Assembly (NCBI GenBank): GCA_007129225.1
Contig: SKVX01000125.1
Coordinates: 1-5,234 of the forward strand
From: Halomonas sp.
GTDB lineage: Bacteria; Pseudomonadota; Gammaproteobacteria; Pseudomonadales; Halomonadaceae
Reading direction: 5' to 3'
DNA length: 5,234 nucleotides
The translations under genes were made by a program, and so were the position numbers. Positions 1-5,234 of this stretch are shown piece after piece (within the stretch, counting starts at the first letter, position 1; every line of letters begins with the position of its first letter). The notes under the pieces were generated by a model. The model made no database searches. It was not told the origin of the DNA and saw only the letters and a program-made list of their open reading frames with translations.

Positions 1-1655
1 AGATTCTCAAGCCTTCTATGCACGAGGGCCGTATCGCCCTGGCCGTGCAGTGGCTGCTCGAGCTGACCCAGCGGATATATCGCACCCTGCTGGTCTGGGT
101 GCTCAAGGCGCGTGCCGCGGTGCTGGCGATGTTCGTGGCGCTGATCGCCGCTACCGTCTGGCTCGCCGACCTGCTGCCCAGCGAATACACCCCCCAGGAG
201 GATCGCGGCAGCTTCATCATTCTGGTCAACGGCCCGGAAGGAGCCACCTTCGACTACATCATGGACTACATGGATGAGATCGAGACCCGGCTCGACCCCA
301 TGCTGGAGAGCGGCGAACTCGAACGAGTGGTGGTTCGCGCCCCGCGCGGCTTCGGCAACATCGAGAATTTCAACAACGGCTTCGCGATTATCAGCATGGC
401 CCCCTGGGGCGAGCGTCGCGATGCCTGGTCGATCATGGGTGACGTACGCCGTAAGCTGGCCGACCTGCCCGGCGTGCAGGCCTTCCCGGTGATGCGCCAG
501 GGCTTCGGCCAGCGCATCAGCAAGCCGGTGGAGTTCGTGCTGGGCGGCGGCACCTATGAAGAGCTGGCCGAGTGGCGCGACACCCTGATGGAGCATATCC
601 GCGAGGACAACCCGAGGCTGATCGGGCTGGACAGCGACTATCGCGAGACCCAGCCCCAGCTGCGTGTCGATATCGACTATTCCCGTGCGGCCGACCTGGG
701 CGTCACCGTCACCGAGATCGGCCGTACCCTCGAGGTGCTGCTGGGTGGGCGCAACGTGACGCGCTACCTGGACAACGGCCAGGAGTATGACGTCATCGTC
801 GAGGGCGACCGGGCCAGCCAGGCCAGCCCCCGTGCGCTGGACAACATCCAGGTGCGCTCGGCGCGCTCGGGCGAGCTGATCCCCCTGGCCAGCCTGGTGA
901 GCTTCTCCGACTTTGCCGGCGCCAGCACGCTGAATCGCTTCAACCGGCTGCGTGCCATCACCATCGAAGCCAATCTGGCCGACGGCTACTCCCTGGGCGA
1001 AGCGCTGGAGTACCTGGAAGCCGCCGCCGCCGAGGTACTGCCCGGGCAGGTGCAGACCGACGTCAGCGGCGCCTCCCGCGACTTCCGCCAGGCCAGCGGT
1101 GCCACCACCTTCCTGCTGATCCTGGGTGCGCTGGTGGTGTTCCTGGTGCTGGCGGCCCAGTTCGAGAGTTTCATTCACCCCTTCGTCATCATGCTCACGG
1201 TACCGCTGGCCATGAGCGGGGCCATGCTGGGACTGTTCGTCACCGGCCAATCCCTCAACATCTACAGCCAGGTGGGGCTGGTGATGCTGATCGGCCTGGC
1301 GGCCAAGAACGGCATCCTGATCGTGGAGTTCGCCAACCAGCTGCGCGACGAGGGCCTGGCCTTCCGCGACGCCCTGCTCGACGCTGCGGTGACGCGCCTG
1401 CGGCCGATCCTGATGACCGCCGTGACCACCATGGCCGGCTCGATCCCGCTGATCGTCTCCAGCGGTGCCGGCGCCGAGTCGCGCATGGTGATCGGCACGG
1501 TGATTCTCTCCGGCGTCGCCGCCGCCACCCTGTTCACGCTGTTCGTGGTGCCCGTGGCCTACGACCTGCTGGCTCGCCACACCGGCTCCCCCGGCGATGT
1601 GAAACGCCGCCTGGAAGCGGAGATGACCGCTGGCACGGCCTCCAGAGACAGGTGA
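1..1655 (+). CDS. RND efflux transporter permease (AcrB/HAE1-like), C-terminal half, 5' partial
   Basis: This is the inner-membrane, proton-driven permease of a tripartite RND efflux pump. It would export drugs, detergents or similar hydrophobic compounds through a periplasmic adaptor and outer-membrane channel, neither of which is in the window. The frame is open to base 1; the first Met codon, at base 18, is internal and not the true start. Counting from that Met (545 residues), I see TM7 at about 33-53, a large periplasmic porter/docking region at about 54-360, and TM8-TM12 at about 364-381, 388-408, 419-439, 462-480 and 491-517. Lys430 in the AKNGILIVEFA motif matches the proton-relay Lys940 of AcrB, and Thr467 in RPILMT matches Thr978. 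The AcrB Asp407/408 pair would be in the missing half. The visible part is the size expected for the second half of a protein of about 1,030 residues. The substrate cannot be told. No outer-membrane channel gene follows; a hairpin ends the unit. Confidence 0.95.
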   Translation, partial: ILKPSMHEGRIALAVQWLLELTQRIYRTLLVWVLKARAAVLAMFVALIAATVWLADLLPSEYTPQEDRGSFIILVNGPEGATFDYIMDYMDEIETRLDPMLESGELERVVVRAPRGFGNIENFNNGFAIISMAPWGERRDAWSIMGDVRRKLADLPGVQAFPVMRQGFGQRISKPVEFVLGGGTYEELAEWRDTLMEHIREDNPRLIGLDSDYRETQPQLRVDIDYSRAADLGVTVTEIGRTLEVLLGGRNVTRYLDNGQEYDVIVEGDRASQASPRALDNIQVRSARSGELIPLASLVSFSDFAGASTLNRFNRLRAITIEANLADGYSLGEALEYLEAAAAEVLPGQVQTDVSGASRDFRQASGATTFLLILGALVVFLVLAAQFESFIHPFVIMLTVPLAMSGAMLGLFVTGQSLNIYSQVGLVMLIGLAAKNGILIVEFANQLRDEGLAFRDALLDAAVTRLRPILMTAVTTMAGSIPLIVSSGAGAESRMVIGTVILSGVAAATLFTLFVVPVAYDLLARHTGSPGDVKRRLEAEMTAGTASRDR

Positions 1656-1676
1656 ATCAACCAGTAGGCACCAATG

Positions 1677-1704
1677 ACGAAGGCCACCCTTGGGTGGCCT
1701 TCGT
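1677..1704. terminator. Bidirectional hairpin terminator between convergent genes
   Basis: A perfect 13-bp inverted repeat (1677-1689 with 1692-1704) surrounds a 2-base centre, so the real loop is probably 4 bases. It begins 21 bases after the stop of the efflux permease gene and lies 36 bases beyond the stop of the minus-strand DUF3617 gene, where one would expect a shared terminator. Neither side has a long T-tract: the plus side continues GTGTCTAC. Termination may therefore be imperfect or rely on stem stability. Confidence 0.75.
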
Positions 1705-1740
1705 GTCTACCGCTTCGTGTCTGCTGCTACTGGCGGCCGT

Positions 1741-2166
1741 TCAGCAGTCGCCGAGGCGCTCGCCTTCGATGGTCGTGTTCATGGTCATCTCACCCATCGG
1801 CGAGTCGGTCTGGATATTGACGTTGCCTTCGACACGCTCGCCCAGGAAATCCATCCGGCCGTCGATGTCGGCCTGGCCACCATCGGCGTGGCACACCATC
1901 TTGTAGTCGACACCGTCTGCGGACACGTTGTGCTCCAGCAGCTCACATCCATCCTCCACTTCCAGGAACTGGAAGTCGGCATCGTCGAGATCGCCCTGCA
2001 CGATGCACTCCTGGTGACTCTCGGTCTGGTCGGGAATCGGCATGTCACCTTCTACCGAGGTGGTGCTGGTGAACTGCCACTGGCCGGGTACGATATTGGG
2101 CGCCTCGGCCATGGCTGTCAGCGGCAGCATCAGCACGGCGGCGGCAAGCAAGGATCGAAAGGGCAT
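1741..2166 (-). CDS. DUF3617 family exported protein
   Basis: This is a small predicted periplasmic protein of 141 residues with no known biochemical role. Residues 1-20 form a signal peptide: a short positive start, a hydrophobic LLAAAVLMLPL core, and an AMA site before Glu21. DUF3617 features visible in the mature part are the early PGQW motif (27-30), a central acidic region, and the closing GERLGDC with Cys as the last residue. Four cysteines (54, 74, 92, 141) could form two disulfides after export. The mature chain has about 28 acidic and 4 basic residues, typical of a halophile's exported proteins. I chose the Met at 2166 over an upstream in-frame Met at 2238 because the signal peptide starts there and a GGAGAG ribosome site lies 5 bases before it. 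The upstream extension is polar and arginine-rich. It lies 119 bases downstream of the GGDEF-EAL gene on the same strand, so read-through is possible. Confidence 0.88.
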   Translation of the reverse strand: MPFRSLLAAAVLMLPLTAMAEAPNIVPGQWQFTSTTSVEGDMPIPDQTESHQECIVQGDLDDADFQFLEVEDGCELLEHNVSADGVDYKMVCHADGGQADIDGRMDFLGERVEGNVNIQTDSPMGEMTMNTTIEGERLGDC

Positions 2167-2171
2167 GAAGA

Positions 2172-2177
2172 CTCTCC
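2172..2177 (-). promoter_or_regulatory. Shine-Dalgarno site of the DUF3617 gene
   Basis: On the minus strand the sequence reads GGAGAG, then 5 bases, then ATG (2166). This decides the start in favour of the Met that opens the signal peptide rather than the Met 24 codons upstream. Confidence 0.8.
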
Positions 2178-2285
2178 AGTGTGTTAGTGAGCGGCAGTAG
2201 TGGAACACAGCCCGCCGCTGATGTATGGCACGTGACACAGCTTACCCCAGACAGGTAGCCGGTGGGAAAACCCAGCAATGACCGG

Positions 2286-3935
2286 TCACGTATCATGGGC
2301 ACAGGAGACCTGGCTCACCTGCAGCTCCGCCACCGGCTGCGGCCTGCCGAAGAGATAGCCCTGGAAGGCTTCGCAGCCGTGCGCCAGGAGCCATTGGTGC
2401 TGCGCCTCGGTCTCCACCCCTTCAGCGGTCACGTCGAGGCCGAGGCTCGCCGCCAGAGTGATGGTGGCCTGGACAATGGCGGCATCCACCGGGTCGTCGA
2501 GCACGCCGTCGACGAAGGATTGATCGATCTTCAACTCGTCCAGCGGCAACCGCTTGAGATAGTTCAGCGACGAGTAGCCGGTGCCGAAGTCGTCCAGGGC
2601 GAAACGGATGCCGAGCTGATTGAGTCGCAGCATGATCCCTCGTACCCGCTGGTGGTCATCCATCAGCAGGCTCTCGGTCACCTCCAGCGTCAACCGGCGA
2701 GGGTCGGCGGCCGTCGCTTCCAGTATCTGTTGCAGTCTCGCCACGAAGTCCGGCTGGTGGAACTGCACGGAACTGACGTTGACGGCAATGCTCAGACTCT
2801 CCCGCTCCGGCTCATGTGCCCAGGCCGCAAGCTGACGGCAGGCGGTTTCGAGGACCCAGTAACCGATCGGCAGAATCAGTCGGTTCTTTTCCGCCAGGGG
2901 AATGAACATGGCCGGCGATACCATGCCACGCTGTGGATGCTCCCAGCGAATCAACGCCTCGACCCCGGTGACGTGTGACAGGGAGTCCACCTGCACCTGG
3001 TAATGCAGGCGGAACTCATCACGAGCGAGGGCCTGATGAAGGTCGGCTTCCAGATGGACACGAGCCATCACCACCGCCTGCATCGTGGAATTGAAGAAGC
3101 GCACCGTGTTGCCCCCCGCCCCCTTGGCCTGCTGCAGCGCCATGTCGGCCTGCTGCATGGCGCTCTCCACGCTGGTCTCGCCGTCGGCGAACAGCGTGAC
3201 GCCGATGCTCCCGGTAATCGGCAGGGTCGGGGCCTGCTCCTGCTCCTGCTGGGCTTCCAGAATGCGCGTCAACAGCTTTTCCGCAACGAGCTCGGCCGCA
3301 TGAGCCGCCTGCTCCTGATCGGGCGCCAGGTCGTGAATCAGCAGGACGAATTCATCTCCCCCCAGCCGCGCCAGGGTGTCGCTCTCCCGCACCGCACTCG
3401 ACAGGTGCTTGGCGACGTGACGCAGAAGGTAGTCGCCCTGATAGAGTCCCTGGGTGTCGTTGACCAGCTTGAAGTTATCCAGGTCGATGAACATCAGCGC
3501 GGCATAGCGATCCGTACGCCGGGACCCCTTGACCACCATTTCCAGGCGATCGAGCATCAGGCGCCGGTTGGGCAGGCCGGTCAGCGGATCATAGAAGGTC
3601 AGGCGATAGTTGCTCTCCTGGATAGTCTGGCACTCGGTGATATCCGTGGAAAAACTACAAGGCGAAGCGGTCAGGTCATCTGAATCATTGGCCAGCCCTG
3701 CCTTGTCGGCCGGCGAGTCAGCGTGCTCCCACCCGCCTTTGCGACGGGCCCACCAGGCACCGCCCACGGCCGCCAACACCATGCACGCCATAGCCACAGT
3801 AGCGAGCACCGCCCATCCGATGGCCGGTACCAACGCCGAACTCTCTACGCTGCCAGCCGCTGTCGTCGACAGCCCGGCCAGTATCCCTGCGAGCGCATAC
3901 CGTCGAGTTATCGACAGCAAGCCAGTCAATGACAT
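2286..3935 (-). CDS. Membrane-anchored GGDEF-EAL cyclic-di-GMP diguanylate cyclase/phosphodiesterase
   Basis: This 549-residue protein should make and/or break cyclic di-GMP at the inner membrane, affecting the switch between motile and attached life. Residues 13-30 form a first hydrophobic stretch (signal-like or TM) and 38-62 a second TM, followed by WWARRK on the cytoplasmic side. The loop between them is only about 10 residues, so there is no real periplasmic sensor. A linker (63-110) ends in STDITE, then comes the GGDEF domain (about 111-282) with intact GGDEF at 192-196, FIDLDNF at 149-155 and an RxxD inhibition site at 183-186, five residues ahead. The EAL domain (about 296-536) keeps Glu326 (EAL), Asn386, Glu418, Asp448/Asp449 in DDFGTG, Lys469, Glu505 and Gln525. 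Both activities are therefore predicted possible; which one dominates cannot be read from sequence. The start at 3935 is the furthest upstream Met in frame and has a GGTGA 4 bases ahead, a moderate ribosome site. An AT-rich promoter-like region precedes it. Confidence 0.95.
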   Translation of the reverse strand: MSLTGLLSITRRYALAGILAGLSTTAAGSVESSALVPAIGWAVLATVAMACMVLAAVGGAWWARRKGGWEHADSPADKAGLANDSDDLTASPCSFSTDITECQTIQESNYRLTFYDPLTGLPNRRLMLDRLEMVVKGSRRTDRYAALMFIDLDNFKLVNDTQGLYQGDYLLRHVAKHLSSAVRESDTLARLGGDEFVLLIHDLAPDQEQAAHAAELVAEKLLTRILEAQQEQEQAPTLPITGSIGVTLFADGETSVESAMQQADMALQQAKGAGGNTVRFFNSTMQAVVMARVHLEADLHQALARDEFRLHYQVQVDSLSHVTGVEALIRWEHPQRGMVSPAMFIPLAEKNRLILPIGYWVLETACRQLAAWAHEPERESLSIAVNVSSVQFHQPDFVARLQQILEATAADPRRLTLEVTESLLMDDHQRVRGIMLRLNQLGIRFALDDFGTGYSSLNYLKRLPLDELKIDQSFVDGVLDDPVDAAIVQATITLAASLGLDVTAEGVETEAQHQWLLAHGCEAFQGYLFGRPQPVAELQVSQVSCAHDT

Positions 3936-3952
3936 CCCGTCACCATTTGTAG

Positions 3953-3971
3953 ATTATAGAACTATATATAG
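3953..3971 (-). promoter_or_regulatory. Probable promoter of the GGDEF-EAL gene
   Basis: The minus strand has a perfect TATAAT (3958 to 3953) and, just upstream, a CTATATATAG palindrome (3962-3971), inside a markedly AT-rich stretch (about 3945-3995) in otherwise GC-rich DNA. No good TTGACA-like box sits 16-18 bases upstream of TATAAT (the hexamer there is GATTTT). The base before TATAAT is C, which is favoured by the stationary-phase sigma factor; this is only a hint. If TATAAT is used, the leader would be about 10 bases, which is short, so a start driven from the TATATA upstream is also possible. Confidence 0.5.
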
Positions 3972-4030
3972 CAGAAAAATCTGAAATTACCGACAAGTAA
4001 ACGACGGGTGCCATTTGCCGAATCCGTGCG

Positions 4031-4423
4031 TCAGGGCTTGGCCATCAGGTCCGTGCGCCAGGCCCGCCAGAAGGTCACACCCTGCAGCACCGCGAACACC
4101 GCCTCGAACAGGGCCGGCAGCCACAACAGGCCCGAGGCGAACAGGAAGAACAGCGCGAAGAGCCCCCGGAACAGAATCGACAGCAGCGCCACCAGGCGAT
4201 TGTGCAGCGGTGACAGGGCGGCCGGCAGATAGAGCAGCCCGACCACGATCATGGCCAGGCCCGCATAGCGCACCCAGGTCAGCGGATACGGCAGGTCGGC
4301 GCCCATGAGACCGAGCAGGCTGACCGGCCATATCCAGAGCCACAGGCCCAGCAGCACATTGAGGGCGATGCCCACCTGCATCACCCGCCGGTAGGTCGCG
4401 AACACATCATGTGAAGTATTCAT
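4031..4423 (-). CDS. Small four-helix membrane protein of unknown function
   Basis: I do not recognise a named family in this 130-residue protein. It is very hydrophobic, with four likely membrane helices at about 14-34, 49-70, 77-97 and 99-118, a short polar N-terminus, and a C-terminal tail (AWRTDLMAKP). Conserved-looking features are a Trp-rich first helix (LWLWIWP), WVRYAG entering helix 2, and Arg86 inside helix 3. Its overall build recalls small four-helix families such as DUF4345 or DoxX-like proteins, but I cannot assign it to either. I chose the Met at 4423 rather than the one at 4441 because GGGAG lies 7 bases ahead of it. It starts 37 bases after the stop of the cytochrome gene on the same strand, so the two are probably co-transcribed. 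A role beside that cytochrome (for example in quinone or redox coupling) is only a guess from position. Confidence 0.8.
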   Translation of the reverse strand: MNTSHDVFATYRRVMQVGIALNVLLGLWLWIWPVSLLGLMGADLPYPLTWVRYAGLAMIVVGLLYLPAALSPLHNRLVALLSILFRGLFALFFLFASGLLWLPALFEAVFAVLQGVTFWRAWRTDLMAKP

Positions 4424-4430
4424 AACGGTG

Positions 4431-4435
4431 CTCCC
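4431..4435 (-). promoter_or_regulatory. Shine-Dalgarno site of the four-helix membrane protein gene
   Basis: The minus strand reads GGGAG, 7 bases, then ATG at 4423. The upstream in-frame ATG at 4441 lies on the far side of this site, so the shorter 130-residue product is preferred. Confidence 0.75.
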
Positions 4436-4460
4436 GGGCATATTGCCCCTAGTTGACCCT

Positions 4461-5234
4461 CTAGAATGTCAGCAGATAGTCGAGCAAGTCCGAGCGTTCC
4501 TGCGCGGTCAGCTCGGTCCCGTAATCATGCCCCTGGCGGCCGTTGCCTGGCTCGCTGGTGTCGAAACAGAAGCCGACTTCCAGGGGCTCGCCGGGCGTGC
4601 AGTCGGGTGCCACGAAACCGCCCTTCTCCTCGTCCAGCACATCCAGCCCGCGCACGAAGGCTTGCGGACGTTCTTCCGGCGGCAGCAGCAGGTCGTGCAG
4701 GGTCGGCACGGCGCCGTTGTGCAGGTAGGGCGCCCGCAGCCAGAGGCCGTCGAGGGGCAGGTTGGCGTAGCCGTCGGTCTTGCGGAAGTGCCGGAAGCGA
4801 TAGCGATCGTCGTCCTCGAACAGGGTCAGCTGATAGCGCTGCAGGGTCTCGGTGTAGCTGTCGAGCCTGGCCGGGTCGACGCCAAGCCGCTCGTTGGGCT
4901 CGACCTGGCCGAGGCGCTCGCCTTCGAAGACGTAGCGCTCGCCCTCCTGGTAACCGTGACAGTCGGCGCAGTGGCGCATATAGAGCGGCTTGCCGGCGGC
5001 CACCCCCTCGGGATCGGGGCGATAGGGGCTGGGCGGCGGCTCGAGGTCCAGCAGCCAGTCGGCCACCCGCTCGATACCTCGGTGATCGACGCTCTCCTCG
5101 GTCACTCCGGCCCCGATGGCAGCGCTCAGGTTGCGCTCCTGCAGCGAGGCGTTGTTGCCATCCCAGTGCAGATCCATGCCCTGGCGGGGGCGCTGCAGGA
5201 AGATCGCCGGGAAGTCGCTGGTGCCGATCCGCTC
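4461..5234 (-). CDS. RoxA-like/di-haem c-type cytochrome, C-terminal part, 5' partial
   Basis: This is an exported haem protein of the large c-type cytochrome family that contains the RoxA rubber oxygenases and is distantly related to cytochrome c peroxidase/MauG. The frame stays open through the right edge; codons beyond the Met at 5177 continue with family-like sequence (GTSDFPAIFLQRPRQG), so that Met is internal. Counting from it (238 residues), I see HWDGNN (4-9) and ERNLSAA (14-20), then a CADCH haem c attachment site (70-74), HFRKTDGYANLPLDG (130-144), and the family signature LRAPYLHNGAVPTLHDLL (147-164). His217 in GRQGHDYG, near the C-terminus, is a candidate distal ligand. Only one CxxCH is visible; a second haem site would lie in the missing N-terminal part. 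Two extra cysteines (193, 204) could pair. Its substrate is unknown: most relatives with this signature have no proven rubber-cleaving activity. It probably forms an operon with the small membrane protein downstream. Confidence 0.85.
   Translation of the reverse strand, partial: ERIGTSDFPAIFLQRPRQGMDLHWDGNNASLQERNLSAAIGAGVTEESVDHRGIERVADWLLDLEPPPSPYRPDPEGVAAGKPLYMRHCADCHGYQEGERYVFEGERLGQVEPNERLGVDPARLDSYTETLQRYQLTLFEDDDRYRFRHFRKTDGYANLPLDGLWLRAPYLHNGAVPTLHDLLLPPEERPQAFVRGLDVLDEEKGGFVAPDCTPGEPLEVGFCFDTSEPGNGRQGHDYGTELTAQERSDLLDYLLTF

Noticed and set aside
1690..2187. Open frame of 165 codons on the plus strand
   Set aside because: It starts inside the terminator hairpin and is antisense to the DUF3617 gene, which has a signal peptide, ribosome site and family motifs.
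2190..2219. Six-base inverted repeat (AGCGGC/GCCGCT) in the leader of the DUF3617 gene
   Set aside because: The arms are short and about 18 bases apart, with no riboswitch-like or attenuator-like structure around them.
2167..2238. 24-codon N-terminal extension of the DUF3617 protein
   Set aside because: The extension is polar and arginine-rich, would bury the signal peptide, and the ribosome site sits directly before the internal Met at 2166.
2262..2273. TGGG-TTTT-CCCA mini-hairpin (minus strand) after the GGDEF-EAL gene
   Set aside because: The stem is only four pairs and no T-tract follows it, so I do not call it a terminator.
2279..2288. TGACCGGTCA perfect palindrome overlapping the stop of the GGDEF-EAL gene
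   Set aside because: Ten-base palindromes are common by chance in GC-rich DNA, and this one partly encodes the stop codon; no second copy was noticed nearby to support an operator.
2262..2978. Long open frame (238 codons) on the plus strand
   Set aside because: It lies wholly opposite the EAL domain, has a low-complexity, His/Gln/Arg-rich translation with no recognisable motif, and is the expected shadow of a GC-rich coding strand.
3233..3250. Short CTGCTC-type repeat within the GGDEF-EAL gene
   Set aside because: Only a few copies, in frame, encoding a Gln/Glu-rich loop (QQEQEQ); too short to call a variable repeat.
3003..3683. Open frame of 226 codons on the plus strand
   Set aside because: It is antisense to the GGDEF domain, whose motifs and residue conservation explain this stretch; the plus-strand translation shows no domain.

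Overview
The window is a dense, GC-rich stretch of bacterial chromosome. The gene content (an RND pump, a GGDEF-EAL protein, a DUF3617 periplasmic protein and a RoxA-like c-type cytochrome) suggests a gammaproteobacterium. The exported DUF3617 protein is very acidic: about 28 Asp/Glu against 4 Lys/Arg in its mature 121 residues. That fits a moderate halophile such as a member of the Halomonadaceae. This placement is inference from composition and protein style, not from a marker gene.

Layout: bases 1-1655 (+) carry the C-terminal half of an inner-membrane RND multidrug-type efflux permease whose N-terminal half lies off the left edge. It ends at a strong hairpin (1677-1704) that it shares with a convergent minus-strand gene. 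All other genes lie on the minus strand. Read in their own direction, from right to left, they are: a c-type cytochrome of the RoxA-like/di-haem family, cut by the right edge (4461-5234); a small four-helix membrane protein (4031-4423), probably in the same operon; a membrane-anchored GGDEF-EAL cyclic-di-GMP enzyme (2286-3935) with its own AT-rich upstream region; and a small exported DUF3617 protein (1741-2166).

The pieces look like ordinary core or near-core genes in separate transcription units, not one dedicated system. The cytochrome and small membrane protein are the only clear functional pair by spacing. The GGDEF-EAL protein keeps the recognised catalytic residues of both domains and a product-inhibition site. 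It seems to have kept the tail of a PAS domain without the PAS domain itself. No mobile element, tRNA, rRNA, CRISPR array or integrase was seen. No gene-free stretch exceeds about 120 bases. I found no convincing evidence for a novel multi-gene system.
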